From assembly GCF_039697315.1 (NCBI RefSeq), contig NZ_CP155619.1:3100001-3164000 (forward strand): a DNA stretch of 64,000 nt, written 5' to 3'. Each line of letters starts with the position of its first letter. Within the stretch, counting starts at the first letter, position 1. A model generated the notes under the pieces. That model saw only the letters and a list, made by a program, of their open reading frames with translations, ran no database searches and was not told the DNA's origin. Both the position numbers and the translations under genes were made by a program. The stretch comes from Pseudomonas abietaniphila. GTDB lineage: Bacteria; Pseudomonadota; Gammaproteobacteria; Pseudomonadales; Pseudomonadaceae. Of this stretch, positions 10,549-24,081 are shown piece after piece.

Positions 10549-11421
10549 ATGGCCGTCAAGAAACGAGGACTCGGACGTGGGCTGGACGCGCTGCTGAGCA
10601 GCCCCACCGTCAGCGCGCTGGAAGAACAGGCTGTTCAAGCCGACCGACGCGAGCTACAGCACATTCCGCTGGATCTGATCCAGCGCGGCAAGTATCAGCC
10701 ACGCCGGGACATGGATCCGCAGGCGCTGGAAGAACTGGCCAACTCGATCAAGGCTCAGGGTGTCATGCAGCCGATCGTAGTGCGCCCGATCGCCGACAAC
10801 CGCTTCGAGATCATCGCCGGTGAGCGTCGGTGGCGTGCCAGCCAACAGGCAGGCATCGAAACGATTCCAGCGATGGTGCGTGACGTGCCGGATGAGGCCG
10901 CTATCGCAATGGCGCTCATCGAGAACATCCAGCGCGAAGACCTCAATCCGATTGAAGAGGCCATCGCGCTGCAGCGCCTGCAGCAGGAATTTCAGTTGAC
11001 CCAGCAGCAGGTTGCAGAGGCTGTGGGTAAGTCTCGGGTGAGCGTGGCCAACCTTTTGCGTCTTATCGCGCTGCCAGAGGTGATCAAGACTATGCTGTCC
11101 CACGGTGACCTTGAAATGGGTCATGCCCGGGCCTTGTTAGGTTTGCCGGAAGAAAGGCAGGTCGACGGGGCGCGACATGTTGTCGCACGCGGGCTTACCG
11201 TGCGCCAGACTGAGGCACTCGTACGGCAGTGGTTGAGTGGCAAGCAGGAGCCTGCCGAACCCGTCAAAGCCGATCCGGATATCACACGACTCGAGCAGCG
11301 TCTGGCCGAGCGCCTAGGCTCTGCGGTGCAGATTCGCCACGGTCAGAAGGGAAAAGGCCAGTTGGTGATCCGTTATAACTCACTGGATGAGTTGCAGGGC
11401 GTCCTCGCCCACATCCGCTGA
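10549..11421 (+). CDS. parB: Chromosome-partitioning protein ParB (Spo0J)
   Basis: ParB is the CTP-dependent clamp that loads at parS and spreads. The 290-residue protein shows the N-terminal KKRGLGRGLDALL motif (ParA-stimulating), the CTP-binding boxes GERRWRASQQAG and ENIQREDLNPIEEA, a central HTH (QQQVAEAVGKSRVSVANLLRL, about residues 145-165) and a C-terminal dimerisation domain. It is the last gene of the partition operon; 146 bases then precede atpI. Confidence 0.98.
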   Translation: MAVKKRGLGRGLDALLSSPTVSALEEQAVQADRRELQHIPLDLIQRGKYQPRRDMDPQALEELANSIKAQGVMQPIVVRPIADNRFEIIAGERRWRASQQAGIETIPAMVRDVPDEAAIAMALIENIQREDLNPIEEAIALQRLQQEFQLTQQQVAEAVGKSRVSVANLLRLIALPEVIKTMLSHGDLEMGHARALLGLPEERQVDGARHVVARGLTVRQTEALVRQWLSGKQEPAEPVKADPDITRLEQRLAERLGSAVQIRHGQKGKGQLVIRYNSLDELQGVLAHIR

Positions 11422-11567
11422 AACACATCGTGCGTAGCGTGTAGTCGGAAATCACTACCCGGCAGTTGAATAGGGGCTGAACCGCCCCTATACTCTGCGC
11501 GCATTTTGTCGGCACAAATTATGCCAAGTTATTGATTTTGGCGGCTGGCATACGAGGAGCCCATGTG

Positions 11568-12861
<1,294 letters not shown>

Positions 12862-12885
12862 GACCCGCCTGGCGAGTCTGATGAT

Positions 12886-12905
12886 CCCCTCATTGCGGTG
12901 AGGGG
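12886..12905 (+). promoter_or_regulatory. atpB-atpE intergenic hairpin and translation-enhancer-like leader
   Basis: A short stem (CCCCTCA 12886-12892 with TGAGGGG 12899-12905) lies between atpB and atpE. It is followed at about 12925-12980 by a U- and A-rich unstructured leader and a strong GGGAGGAAAG ribosome-binding site just before the atpE ATG. In E. coli a U-rich leader boosts atpE translation to supply the multiple c subunits; I infer the same role here. The hairpin may be a processing or attenuation point. Confidence 0.55.
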
Positions 12906-12983
12906 GCGCCCGCAAGGGCTTGATGTAAAAAACGATTTTGTTTTACCGCTTTAATCTAAAAAAACCTAACCAATACGACGTAA

Positions 12984-13256
<273 letters not shown>

Positions 13257-13313
13257 TCGCTCGAATTTTCGAGTTGATTGGTGTGATGGACAACGAACGA
13301 GCGAGGTGTTGGC

Positions 13314-13784
13314 GTGAACATTAATGCAACCCTGATTGGCCAGTCCGTTGCGTTCTTCATTTTTGTGCTGTTCTGCATGAAGTTCGTGTGGCCTCCGGTC
13401 ATCGCGGCTTTGCACGAACGTCAGAAGAAGATCGCGGATGGACTGGACGCTGCTACACGAGCAGCTCGCGACCTGGAGCTGGCCCAAGATAAAGCGGGTC
13501 AGCAACTGCGCGAAGCGAAAGCTCAGGCAGCTGAAATCATTGAGCAAGCCAAGAAACGCGGTACTCAGATTGTCGACGAAGCCCGTGAACAGGCTCGTGT
13601 CGATGCTGACCGCATCAAGGCTCAGGCTCAGGCCGAGATCGAGCAGGAACTGAACGGCGTCAAAGACGCGCTGCGCGCCCAACTGGGTAGCCTGGCGGTC
13701 AACGGCGCAGAGAAGATCCTGGGTGCCACAATCGATCAAAACGCGCACGCGGAGCTGGTTAACAAACTGGCTGCAGAAATTTAA
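13314..13784 (+). CDS. atpF: ATP synthase Fo subunit b
   Basis: Subunit b is the peripheral stalk: one N-terminal membrane helix (about residues 5-27, [19 protein letters not shown]) then a long Ala/Glu/Arg coiled coil to residue 156. It begins [10 protein letters not shown] from GTG 13314, preceded by GAGCGAGG. It lies between atpE and atpH, with 12 bases to atpH. Confidence 0.97.
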   Translation: MNINATLIGQSVAFFIFVLFCMKFVWPPVIAALHERQKKIADGLDAATRAARDLELAQDKAGQQLREAKAQAAEIIEQAKKRGTQIVDEAREQARVDADRIKAQAQAEIEQELNGVKDALRAQLGSLAVNGAEKILGATIDQNAHAELVNKLAAEI

Positions 13785-13796
13785 GCGAGGGCGATC

Positions 13797-14333
13797 ATGG
13801 CAGAACTGACCACGTTGGCCCGACCTTACGCTAAGGCAGCCTTCGAGCATGCACAGGCGCACCAGCAACTGGCCAATTGGTCAGCCATGCTCGGCCTGGC
13901 TGCTGCGGTGTCGCAAGATGACACCATGCAGCGCATGCTCAAGGCCCCGCGACTGACGAGCGCAGACAAGGCCGCCACTTTTGTTGAAGTGTGCGGCGAC
14001 AAGTTCGATGCCAAGGCACAGAATTTCATCCACGTCGTTGCTGAAAACGACCGTCTCCAGCTTCTGCCGGAGATTTCCGAACTGTTCGAGCTTTACAAGG
14101 CCGAGCAGGAAAAATCGGTAGATGTGGATGTGACCAGTGCTTTTGCATTGAACCAAGAACAGCAAGACAAACTCGCCAAGGTTCTCAGTGCACGGCTCGG
14201 CCGGGAAGTGCGCCTGCACGCTGCGGAGGATGCTGCCCTGATAGGTGGTGTCATCATCCGCGCCGGCGACCTGGTTATCGATGGCTCAGTTCGCGGCAAA
14301 CTCGCGCAACTAGCCGAAGCATTGAAATCTTGA
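13797..14333 (+). CDS. atpH: ATP synthase F1 subunit delta
   Basis: The delta subunit links F1 to the peripheral stalk. This 178-residue protein has the N-terminal helical domain ([17 protein letters not shown]) and the C-terminal conserved stretch [21 protein letters not shown]. It starts at ATG 13797 after a GCGAGGGCG region and is followed by atpA after 21 bases. Confidence 0.97.
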   Translation: MAELTTLARPYAKAAFEHAQAHQQLANWSAMLGLAAAVSQDDTMQRMLKAPRLTSADKAATFVEVCGDKFDAKAQNFIHVVAENDRLQLLPEISELFELYKAEQEKSVDVDVTSAFALNQEQQDKLAKVLSARLGREVRLHAAEDAALIGGVIIRAGDLVIDGSVRGKLAQLAEALKS

Positions 14334-14354
14334 GTTTGAAGGGGCAGCAGAGCA

Positions 14355-15899
14355 ATGCAGCAACTCAATCCTTCCGAAATAAGTGAAATCATCAAGGGCC
14401 GCATCGACAAGCTCGATGTAGCCTCCCAAGCCCGTAACGAAGGCACTGTCGTCAGCGTGTCTGACGGTATCGTGCGGATTCACGGTCTCGCCGACGCTAT
14501 GTACGGCGAAATGATCGAGTTCCCGGGCGGCGTCTACGGTATGGCACTCAACCTGGAGCAAGACTCCGTGGGTGCTGTCGTACTGGGCGCATACACCTCT
14601 CTTGCCGAAGGCATGAGCGCCAAGTGCACTGGCCGCATCCTGGAGGTTCCGGTTGGTAAGGAACTGCTGGGTCGCGTTGTCGATGCACTGGGTAACCCTG
14701 TGGACGGTAAAGGTCCTCTGAACAACACCGAGACCGACGCGGTCGAGAAAGTTGCTCCAGGCGTTATCTGGCGTAAGTCGGTAGACCAGCCTGTACAGAC
14801 TGGCTACAAGGCTGTCGATGCCATGATTCCTGTCGGCCGTGGCCAGCGTGAGCTGATCATCGGTGACCGTCAGATCGGTAAAACCGCTCTGGCGATCGAC
14901 GCGATCATCAACCAGAAAGACAGCGGCATCTTCTGCGTCTACGTAGCAATTGGTCAGAAACAATCGACCATCGCCAACGTTGTTCGCAAGCTGGAAGAAA
15001 ACGGCGCTCTGGCCAACACCATCATCGTGGCCGCCAGTGCCTCCGAATCTCCTGCGCTGCAATTCCTGGCTCCTTATGCCGGTTGCACCATGGGCGAATA
15101 CTTCCGCGACCGCGGTGAAGACGCGCTGATCGTTTATGACGATCTGTCCAAGCAAGCAGTGGCTTACCGCCAGATTTCCCTGCTGCTGCGTCGTCCACCA
15201 GGACGTGAAGCCTACCCAGGCGACGTGTTCTATCTCCACTCCCGTCTGCTGGAGCGCGCATCCCGCGTTTCGGAAGAGTACGTAGAGAAGTTCACCAACG
15301 GCGCAGTGACCGGCAAAACCGGTTCCCTGACCGCGCTGCCGATCATCGAAACCCAGGCTGGCGACGTTTCCGCGTTCGTTCCGACCAACGTGATTTCCAT
15401 CACCGACGGTCAGATCTTCCTGGAATCGGCCATGTTCAACTCCGGCATTCGTCCGGCTGTGAACGCCGGTGTTTCGGTATCTCGTGTGGGCGGTGCCGCT
15501 CAGACCAAGATCATCAAGAAGCTGTCCGGTGGTATCCGTACCGCTCTGGCTCAGTACCGTGAACTGGCGGCATTCGCCCAGTTCGCATCTGACCTGGACG
15601 AAGCGACCCGTAAGCAACTTGAGCATGGTCAGCGCGTTACCGAGCTGATGAAGCAGAAGCAATACGCGCCAATGTCGATCGCTGACATGTCGCTGTCGCT
15701 GTATGCCGCTGAGCGTGGGTTCCTGACTGACGTCGAAATCGCCAAGGTCGGCAGCTTTGAACAAGCGCTGATTGCTTACTTCAACCGCGATCACGCCGAT
15801 TTGATGGCGAAGATCAACGTGAAGGGTGACTTCAATGACGAAATCGATTCTGGCCTCAAAGCCGGTATCGAGAAGTTCAAGGCCACCCAAACCTGGTAA
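14355..15899 (+). CDS. atpA: ATP synthase F1 subunit alpha
   Basis: The non-catalytic nucleotide-binding subunit of F1, 514 residues. It has a beta-barrel N-terminus starting [17 protein letters not shown], Walker [10 protein letters not shown] at about residues 170-177, the alpha signature [17 protein letters not shown] (about 360-380), and a helical C-terminal domain. The length is standard. A 10-bp hairpin separates it from atpG. Confidence 0.99.
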   Translation: MQQLNPSEISEIIKGRIDKLDVASQARNEGTVVSVSDGIVRIHGLADAMYGEMIEFPGGVYGMALNLEQDSVGAVVLGAYTSLAEGMSAKCTGRILEVPVGKELLGRVVDALGNPVDGKGPLNNTETDAVEKVAPGVIWRKSVDQPVQTGYKAVDAMIPVGRGQRELIIGDRQIGKTALAIDAIINQKDSGIFCVYVAIGQKQSTIANVVRKLEENGALANTIIVAASASESPALQFLAPYAGCTMGEYFRDRGEDALIVYDDLSKQAVAYRQISLLLRRPPGREAYPGDVFYLHSRLLERASRVSEEYVEKFTNGAVTGKTGSLTALPIIETQAGDVSAFVPTNVISITDGQIFLESAMFNSGIRPAVNAGVSVSRVGGAAQTKIIKKLSGGIRTALAQYRELAAFAQFASDLDEATRKQLEHGQRVTELMKQKQYAPMSIADMSLSLYAAERGFLTDVEIAKVGSFEQALIAYFNRDHADLMAKINVKGDFNDEIDSGLKAGIEKFKATQTW

Positions 15900-15904
15900 G
15901 CCGC

Positions 15905-15928
15905 AGCGGGAGCCGCGAGGCTCCCGCT
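15905..15928 (+). other. atpA-atpG intergenic hairpin
   Basis: A perfect 10-bp inverted repeat, AGCGGGAGCC (15905-15914) and GGCTCCCGCT (15919-15928), with a 4-base loop. There is no T-run, so it is more likely an mRNA stability or processing element inside the operon than a terminator. Confidence 0.6.
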
Positions 15929-15949
15929 TGCTAACCTGATAGGTGTTAC

Positions 15950-18215
<2,266 letters not shown>

Positions 18216-18220
18216 TCCAG

Positions 18221-18238
18221 GCGCCCGGCAACGGGCGC
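18221..18238 (+). other. atpD-atpC intergenic hairpin
   Basis: A 7-bp GC stem, GCGCCCG (18221-18227) and CGGGCGC (18232-18238), with a GCAA tetraloop lies just after the atpD stop. It has no T-run, and atpC follows within 25 bases, so it is likely an mRNA processing or stability element. Confidence 0.6.
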
Positions 18239-18259
18239 TAATCAGGTTGAGGCAAGCAA

Positions 18260-18685
18260 ATGGCTATGACAGTCCATTGCGATATCGTCAGCGCGGAAGG
18301 AGAGATTTTCTCCGGTCTGGTCGAGATGGTGATTGCACACGGTAACCTGGGTGATATCGGTATTGCTCCAGGTCACGCGCCGCTGATCACTGATCTGAAG
18401 CCGGGCCCGATCCGTCTGATCAAGCAGGGTGGAGAAGCCGAGGTGTTTTACATCTCCGGTGGTTTCCTTGAGGTTCAACCGAACATGGTCAAAGTGCTTG
18501 CCGATACCGTGCAACGCGCTGCCGACCTGGACGAAGCCTCTGCTCTGGAAGCCGTAAAGGCAGCCGAGCGCGCCCTGAACGAAAAAGGCGCAGATTTCGA
18601 CTACGGGTCTGCTGCTGCACGTCTGGCGGAGGCCGCGGCTCAGCTGCGCACCGTTCAGCAAATTCGCAAGAAGTTCGGCGGCTAA
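18260..18685 (+). CDS. atpC: ATP synthase F1 subunit epsilon
   Basis: The epsilon subunit, 141 residues: an N-terminal beta sandwich ([19 protein letters not shown] to about residue 85, with the conserved [13 protein letters not shown]) and a C-terminal helical pair that can inhibit ATP hydrolysis. It is the last gene of the atp operon and is followed by a strong terminator. Confidence 0.98.
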   Translation: MAMTVHCDIVSAEGEIFSGLVEMVIAHGNLGDIGIAPGHAPLITDLKPGPIRLIKQGGEAEVFYISGGFLEVQPNMVKVLADTVQRAADLDEASALEAVKAAERALNEKGADFDYGSAAARLAEAAAQLRTVQQIRKKFGG

Positions 18686-18713
18686 GGCCGGCGCCTTTCA
18701 TGCGCGATTGAGT

Positions 18714-18748
18714 AAAAGGGTAGCCTCGGCTACCCTTTTTCTTTTTTC
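18714..18748 (+). terminator. Terminator of the atp operon
   Basis: Stem arms AAAAGGGTAGCC (18714-18725) and GGCTACCCTTTT (18728-18739), followed by a T-rich run (TTCTTTTTT) to 18748. It lies 29 bases after the atpC stop and is a textbook intrinsic terminator. Confidence 0.93.
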
Positions 18749-18809
18749 GGCTCTTTCTCCTGAATCATCAGCCCGGCTCACGCTGCGGCTCGTTCGCCTG
18801 GAATCCCTC

Positions 18810-20177
18810 ATGTCTCTCGATATCGTCATTCTTGCCGCGGGTCAGGGCACTCGCATGCGTTCCGCTCTTCCTAAAGTGCTGCATCCGGTGGCCGGTAACT
18901 CTATGTTGGGCCATGTTATCCACAGTGCTCGCCAGCTTTCGCCTGACAGCATCCAGGTGGTGATCGGGCATGGCGCCGATAAGGTTCGTGAACAGCTTGC
19001 CGCCGACGATTTGAGCTTTGTCTTGCAGGACAAACAGCTGGGAACCGGCCACGCAGTCGCCCAGGCCGTGCCGGCGTTAAGCGCTGACACCGTTCTGATT
19101 CTGTACGGCGATGTCCCGCTGATCGAAGTGGAGACATTGCAGCGTCTGCTGACGCTGGTGAACGATCAGCAGTTGGGATTGCTCACGGTGTCGCTGGAAG
19201 ACCCGACAGGCTACGGTCGCATCGTGCGTGACGCGCAAAACAACGTCAGCGCCATCGTCGAGCACAAGGACGCCACTGACTCTCAGAAAGCCATTAAGGA
19301 AGGTAACACCGGGATTCTGGCTGTGCCGGGCAAGCGTCTGGCCGATTGGCTGGGGCGTCTGTCGAACAACAACGCCCAAGGCGAGTACTACCTGACTGAC
19401 GTGATCGCAATGGCGGTGAACGACGGCCTGGTTGTCGCCACGGCCCAGCCACACGACCCAATGGAAGTGCAGGGTGCCAATGACCGTAAGCAGCTCGCCG
19501 AGCTGGAGCGTCACTATCAGCTGCGTGAGGCACGCCGCCTGATGGCGCTTGGCGTGACGTTGCGCGATCCGTCCCGCTTTGATGTGCGCGGTGATGTCAC
19601 GGTGGGACGCGATGTCACCATCGATATCAACGTGATCCTTGAGGGGCGCGTAATCATCGAAGACGACGTGTCCATCGGCCCGAACTGTGTGATCAAGGAC
19701 ACCACGCTGCGCAAAGGCGCGATCATCAAGGCCAACAGTCACCTTGAAGGCGCCATCGTTGGTGAAGCGGCAGATGCAGGTCCTTTCGCCCGGCTACGTC
19801 CAGGAAGCGTCTTGGGCGCTCGGTCACATGTGGGTAACTTCGTTGAACTGAAGAACGCGGAGATGGGCGAGGGCGCCAAGGCCGGTCATCTGGCCTATCT
19901 GGGGGATGCAGTCATCGGCGCGCGCACCAACATCGGTGCAGGGACGATCACCTGCAATTATGACGGCGCCAACAAGCACAAGACCGTGCTGGGCGAAGAC
20001 GTGTTCATCGGTTCGAACAACTCGCTGGTCGCGCCTGTGGATATCTCATCCGGGGCAACGACTGCAGCTGGTTCGACCATCACTCAAAACGTCGCAGCAG
20101 AGCAGCTGGCGGTTGCCCGCGCACGCCAACGTAACATCGATGGGTGGAAGCGCCCGGTCAAAACCAAGAAACACTGA
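18810..20177 (+). CDS. glmU: Bifunctional GlmU (GlcN-1-P acetyltransferase / UDP-GlcNAc pyrophosphorylase)
   Basis: GlmU makes UDP-GlcNAc for peptidoglycan and LPS. Of its 455 residues, 1 to about 230 are the uridyltransferase domain, with the nucleotide loop [15 protein letters not shown] at 8-22. Residues about 250-455 are a left-handed beta-helix of hexapeptide repeats with the acetyltransferase motif ([18 protein letters not shown]). I use ATG 18810 ([11 protein letters not shown]); the open frame extends upstream to 18708 but that part overlaps the atp terminator and is not family sequence. Confidence 0.98.
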   Translation: MSLDIVILAAGQGTRMRSALPKVLHPVAGNSMLGHVIHSARQLSPDSIQVVIGHGADKVREQLAADDLSFVLQDKQLGTGHAVAQAVPALSADTVLILYGDVPLIEVETLQRLLTLVNDQQLGLLTVSLEDPTGYGRIVRDAQNNVSAIVEHKDATDSQKAIKEGNTGILAVPGKRLADWLGRLSNNNAQGEYYLTDVIAMAVNDGLVVATAQPHDPMEVQGANDRKQLAELERHYQLREARRLMALGVTLRDPSRFDVRGDVTVGRDVTIDINVILEGRVIIEDDVSIGPNCVIKDTTLRKGAIIKANSHLEGAIVGEAADAGPFARLRPGSVLGARSHVGNFVELKNAEMGEGAKAGHLAYLGDAVIGARTNIGAGTITCNYDGANKHKTVLGEDVFIGSNNSLVAPVDISSGATTAAGSTITQNVAAEQLAVARARQRNIDGWKRPVKTKKH

Positions 20178-20191
20178 AGTTATCCACAGTT

Positions 20192-20231
20192 GAATCAGGC
20201 CTGACTGCCAGCACACGTTCAGGCCTGATTC
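20192..20231 (+). terminator. Inverted repeat after glmU (possible terminator)
   Basis: Perfect 13-bp arms, GAATCAGGCCTGA (20192-20204) and TCAGGCCTGATTC (20219-20231), lie 14 bases after the glmU stop, with only a weak following T content. It could be a terminator or a processing signal. An exact DnaA box (20180-20188) sits immediately before it. Confidence 0.6.
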
Positions 20232-20306
20232 AGTCCCCCTGTGCCACGCTTTGAGTTATTCACTGTCGTCGGCCAATCCAGAAAAAACATCGATCCCCTT
20301 GACGAA

Positions 20307-20352
20307 TATCTTTCGATAGGTTTTTATTCGCTTCGTTATCTTTCGAAACGAA
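20307..20352 (+). promoter_or_regulatory. Repeated TATCTTTCGA elements upstream of glmR
   Basis: The 10-mer TATCTTTCGA occurs at 20307-20316 and again at 20337-20346, exactly 30 bp apart (about three helical turns). The second copy runs into the partial palindrome TTTCGAAACGAAA. TTCG-rich repeats are typical of DeoR-family operators, so these may be autoregulatory sites of the adjacent DeoR-type regulator. The function is inferred. Confidence 0.5.
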
Positions 20353-20366
20353 ACTTACGGGTCAGC

Positions 20367-21134
20367 ATGTCAAAGCGTAATACCCCTCAACGTCGTCACA
20401 ATATCCTTGCGTTGCTCAATGAACAGGGCGAGGTGAGCGTCGACGAGCTGGCTAAACGTTTCGAGACTTCCGAAGTTACGGTTCGTAAGGACTTGGCTGC
20501 ACTCGAAAGCAACGGCTTGTTGCTGCGCCGATACGGCGGGGCGGTCCCCATGCCCCAAGAGTTAATCGGCGAACCGGGTCAGCCGGTGTCCCGATACAAG
20601 CAAGCCATTGCTCGCGCTGCGGTGAAGCGCATCCGAGAGCATGCCCGAATCATCATCGACAGCGGCAGCACGACCGCTGCCATGATTCCGGAGCTCGGTC
20701 AGCAGCCGGGTCTCGTTGTCATGACCAACTCCTTGCATGTTGCCAACGCTCTCGGGGAACTGGAGCACGAACCGGTGCTGTTGATGACTGGCGGCACCTG
20801 GGACCCGCATTCCGAGTCGTTCCAAGGCCAGGTCGCCGAACAAGTGCTGCGTTCGTATGACTTCGATCAGTTGTTCATTGGCGCCGATGGCATTGATCTT
20901 ATGCGCGGCACCACGACTTTCAATGAACTGCTGGGACTCAGCCGAGTGATGGCCGAGGTTGCTCGTGAAGTGATCGTGATGGTCGAGGCCGACAAGGTCG
21001 GTCGCAAGATTCCCAATCTGGAACTGCCCTGGAGCAGTGTCCACACCCTTATTACCGACGATCGACTGCCTCAGGAGGCACGCGATCACATTCAGGCGCG
21101 CGGCGTTACGTTGATCTGCGCCGCTGTTTCCTAG
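20367..21134 (+). CDS. glmR: DeoR-family transcriptional regulator, GlmR-like
   Basis: A 255-residue DeoR regulator: N-terminal winged HTH ([32 protein letters not shown] region, residues 1-57, with the recognition helix in [13 protein letters not shown]) and a C-terminal sugar-phosphate sensor domain with the DSGSTTAAM phosphate-binding loop (about residue 95). It sits between glmU and glmS, with 11 bases to glmS. In P. aeruginosa the equivalent gene (GlmR) influences glmS expression and antibiotic susceptibility. I use ATG 20367; the frame extends to 20241 but runs through the repeat-rich promoter. Confidence 0.9.
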   Translation: MSKRNTPQRRHNILALLNEQGEVSVDELAKRFETSEVTVRKDLAALESNGLLLRRYGGAVPMPQELIGEPGQPVSRYKQAIARAAVKRIREHARIIIDSGSTTAAMIPELGQQPGLVVMTNSLHVANALGELEHEPVLLMTGGTWDPHSESFQGQVAEQVLRSYDFDQLFIGADGIDLMRGTTTFNELLGLSRVMAEVAREVIVMVEADKVGRKIPNLELPWSSVHTLITDDRLPQEARDHIQARGVTLICAAVS

Positions 21135-21145
21135 GAGAAAAAAAC

Positions 21146-22981
21146 ATGTGTGGAATTGTCGGCGCTGTCGCTGAACGTAATGTCACCGCCATCCTGCTGG
21201 AAGGCCTCAAGCGTCTGGAATACCGCGGTTACGACAGCGCCGGTGTTGCGCTGTTCAGCAATGCTGGCGTGCTGGAGCGTCGTCGCCGCGTCGGCAAGGT
21301 CAATGAGCTCGAGCAATCGCTGGCGGGTGAACCGCTGGTTGGCCGTCTGGGTATTGCCCACACCCGTTGGGCCACGCACGGTGCGCCTTTGGAGCACAAC
21401 GCGCACCCACACTTTTCCAGCGGCGAACTGGCCGTTGTCCACAACGGCATCATCGAAAACCATGAGCCGCTGCGCGATCGACTGAAAAGCCTCGGCTATC
21501 TGTTCACCTCCGATACCGACACCGAAGTCATCGTGCACTTGCTTCACCACAAGATGCAGGACACGCCTGATCTGACCGCAGCGCTCAAGGCAACCGTTAA
21601 AGAACTGCACGGTGCTTATGGCCTGGCGGTCATCAGCGCGAAACAACCTGATCGTCTGGTCGCTGCGCGCAGCGGAAGCCCGCTGGTGGTTGGCTTGGGT
21701 CTGGGTGAGAACTTCCTGGCCTCCGATCAATTGGCCCTGCGTCAGGTGACCGACCGCTTCATGTACCTGGAAGAGGGTGACATCGCCGAGATTCGCCGTG
21801 ACAGCGTGCAGATCTGGACCGCTGCCGGTGTTTCGGTGGAGCGAGAAATCGTGCAGTACCGCGAAGGCGCCGAAGCCGCTGACAAAGGTGAGTTCCGCCA
21901 CTTCATGCTCAAGGAAATTCACGAGCAGCCCAAAGTCGTGCAACGCACGCTGGAAAACCGTCTGGGTCAGGAGCAGGTGCTGGTTCAGGCGTTCGGCCCA
22001 CAAGCGGCCGAGCTATTCGCCAAAGTGCGCAACGTACAGATCGTTGCCTGCGGCACCAGTTATCATGCCGGAATGGTTGCGCGTTACTGGCTTGAAAGTC
22101 TGGCTGGCATTCCCTGCCAGGTCGAAGTTGCCAGCGAATTCCGCTACCGCAAGGTCGTGGTCCAGCCGGACACGCTGTTCGTGTCGATTTCGCAGTCTGG
22201 CGAAACCGCCGATACCCTGGCCGCACTGCGCAACGCCAAAGAACTGGGCTTCCTCGCGAGCCTCGCGATCTGCAACGTCAGCATCAGCTCGCTGGTGCGT
22301 GAATCCGACCTGACCCTGTTGACGCAAGCCGGCCCTGAAATCGGTGTGGCCTCCACCAAGGCATTCACGACACAGCTGGTTGCGCTGATGCTGCTGACCC
22401 TGTCGCTGGGTCAGGTCAAAGGCACGCTGGCTGCTGGCGTTGAAGCTGAGCTGGTTGAAGAACTGCGTCGCCTGCCAACCCGTCTGGGCGAAGCGTTGGC
22501 GATGGACAGCACCGTTGAGAAAGTGGCCGAATTGTTCGCCGAGAAGAACCACACGCTGTTCCTCGGACGCGGCGCGCAATTCCCGGTCGCGATGGAAGGT
22601 GCCCTGAAGCTCAAGGAGATCTCCTACATCCACGCCGAAGCCTATCCCGCAGGCGAGCTCAAACACGGCCCGCTCGCGCTGGTCGACAGCGACATGCCCG
22701 TCGTGACCGTGGCGCCAAACAACGAATTGCTGGAAAAGCTGAAATCGAACCTGCAGGAAGTCCGCGCCCGTGGCGGCGAGTTGATCGTCTTCGCTGACGA
22801 ACAAGCCGGCCTCAACAACGGCGAAGGCACCCACGTCATCTCGATGCCGCACATCATCGATGCCCTGGCGCCGATTCTGTACACCGTCCCGCTGCAACTG
22901 CTCTCGTACTACGTGGCCGTGCTTAAAGGTACGGACGTGGATCAGCCGCGCAACCTGGCGAAGTCGGTGACGGTGGAATAA
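21146..22981 (+). CDS. glmS: Glutamine-fructose-6-phosphate aminotransferase (isomerizing)
   Basis: GlmS makes glucosamine-6-phosphate, the first committed step to UDP-GlcNAc. The 611-residue protein has the Ntn glutaminase domain with catalytic Cys2 ([12 protein letters not shown]), followed by two SIS domains ([29 protein letters not shown]; the C-terminal [19 protein letters not shown] tail). The GGAGAAAAAAAC leader provides the ribosome-binding site. An exact DnaA box (22983-22991) directly follows the stop. I saw no glmS ribozyme, as expected in Gram-negatives. Confidence 0.98.
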   Translation: MCGIVGAVAERNVTAILLEGLKRLEYRGYDSAGVALFSNAGVLERRRRVGKVNELEQSLAGEPLVGRLGIAHTRWATHGAPLEHNAHPHFSSGELAVVHNGIIENHEPLRDRLKSLGYLFTSDTDTEVIVHLLHHKMQDTPDLTAALKATVKELHGAYGLAVISAKQPDRLVAARSGSPLVVGLGLGENFLASDQLALRQVTDRFMYLEEGDIAEIRRDSVQIWTAAGVSVEREIVQYREGAEAADKGEFRHFMLKEIHEQPKVVQRTLENRLGQEQVLVQAFGPQAAELFAKVRNVQIVACGTSYHAGMVARYWLESLAGIPCQVEVASEFRYRKVVVQPDTLFVSISQSGETADTLAALRNAKELGFLASLAICNVSISSLVRESDLTLLTQAGPEIGVASTKAFTTQLVALMLLTLSLGQVKGTLAAGVEAELVEELRRLPTRLGEALAMDSTVEKVAELFAEKNHTLFLGRGAQFPVAMEGALKLKEISYIHAEAYPAGELKHGPLALVDSDMPVVTVAPNNELLEKLKSNLQEVRARGGELIVFADEQAGLNNGEGTHVISMPHIIDALAPILYTVPLQLLSYYVAVLKGTDVDQPRNLAKSVTVE

Positions 22982-23175
22982 GTTATCCACAGCGAGTTTC
23001 CGAGAATCAAAGCGGTCGCCGGTCAGCGATAAATTGATCGGCGACAGTCTTCACGTTCGGTCCCACCGCCCTGTCCCCACCTCAAGAAACGCCATCACCG
23101 GTTTCTCCCCGCAAATTTAAGCGCTATAACGGAACGCTTCAGAACGATTGACCGAAACTGGGCCCCGAGGGCGTT

Positions 23176-23985
23176 ATGGCTAGCAGACCTTCTGTAGAAC
23201 AACGACGCGAATTCGGTAAGTTTCTCTCCAGCCGACGCGCTCGCCTTGAGCCTAAGGATTTTGGCCTGCCCGAAGGACCCAGGCGAACGCCGGGATTGCG
23301 CCGCGAGGAAGTGGCGGTGTTGGCAGGGGTCAGCGTCAGTTGGTACACCTGGCTGGAGCAGGGCCGGGATATTCAGCCGTCTCCCGACGCGTTGCGACGC
23401 ATCTCGAAAGTGCTCAAGCTTGATCGAGTAGAGTCCGCGCATCTGTTTGCGTTGTCCTCACTCGAAGCACCTCAGGCCGAGACCGGCGGCGGGGTCAGCG
23501 CAGGGCTGGAAATGCTCGTGCGGGCGATCAATCCCATTCCAGCTTACGTGCGTAACGCTCGACTCGACATCCTGGCGTGGAACGACGCCATCGCCGATCT
23601 GTTTGTCGACTACGGTTCGTTGCAGCCTCATGAGCGCAATACGCTGCGCCTGTTGTTCCTCTATATCCCTTATCGAACCGTGATCCTGGAGTGGGAGCAG
23701 ATGGCGCGGGGAATGATCAGCGCGTTTCGCGCTTCACGTGCGCTGGCGCAGGACAAGGCGCCGTTCGACAGCCTCATCGATGAGCTGTCGGCGCTGAGCC
23801 CGGAGTTCCGCGAGTGGTGGCAGGATACGGAAGTCAAAGGCTTCGACGAAGGGCGAAAGCGTCTGCTGCACCCGGTCAGCGGTTACATCGATTTCACCTA
23901 CGTAGCTCTGACGCCGGAGGGACGGCCGGATCTTTCGCTGGTCACTTACATCCCTCGACACACTGCCTATGACTCCCGGTCATAG
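23176..23985 (+). CDS. XRE-family regulator with MmyB-like ligand domain
   Basis: A 269-residue regulator: HTH of XRE type at about residues 12-85 (GLRREEVAVLAGVSVSWYTWLEQG is the core) and a C-terminal MmyB-like domain (about 105-265, with PAYVRNARLDILAWNDA and VILEWEQMARGM). Such proteins are common next to oxidoreductase genes they control. It lies 96 bases upstream of the aldehyde dehydrogenase and alkene reductase pair on the same strand, so it may regulate them. The ligand is unknown. Confidence 0.85.
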   Translation: MASRPSVEQRREFGKFLSSRRARLEPKDFGLPEGPRRTPGLRREEVAVLAGVSVSWYTWLEQGRDIQPSPDALRRISKVLKLDRVESAHLFALSSLEAPQAETGGGVSAGLEMLVRAINPIPAYVRNARLDILAWNDAIADLFVDYGSLQPHERNTLRLLFLYIPYRTVILEWEQMARGMISAFRASRALAQDKAPFDSLIDELSALSPEFREWWQDTEVKGFDEGRKRLLHPVSGYIDFTYVALTPEGRPDLSLVTYIPRHTAYDSRS

Positions 23986-24081
23986 GATAACAACACGCCT
24001 TCCTGGCCCTGTCGGGCTTACCTAGAGTGACGGTCATCGCAGCGCAAACCGCGCTGCTCCACCGCCAACGAGGTGATACCG

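Noticed and set aside
20967..21145. glmS ribozyme or riboswitch upstream of glmS
   Set aside because: The glmR stop is only 11 bases before glmS, leaving no room for such an element; none is expected in Gram-negative bacteria.
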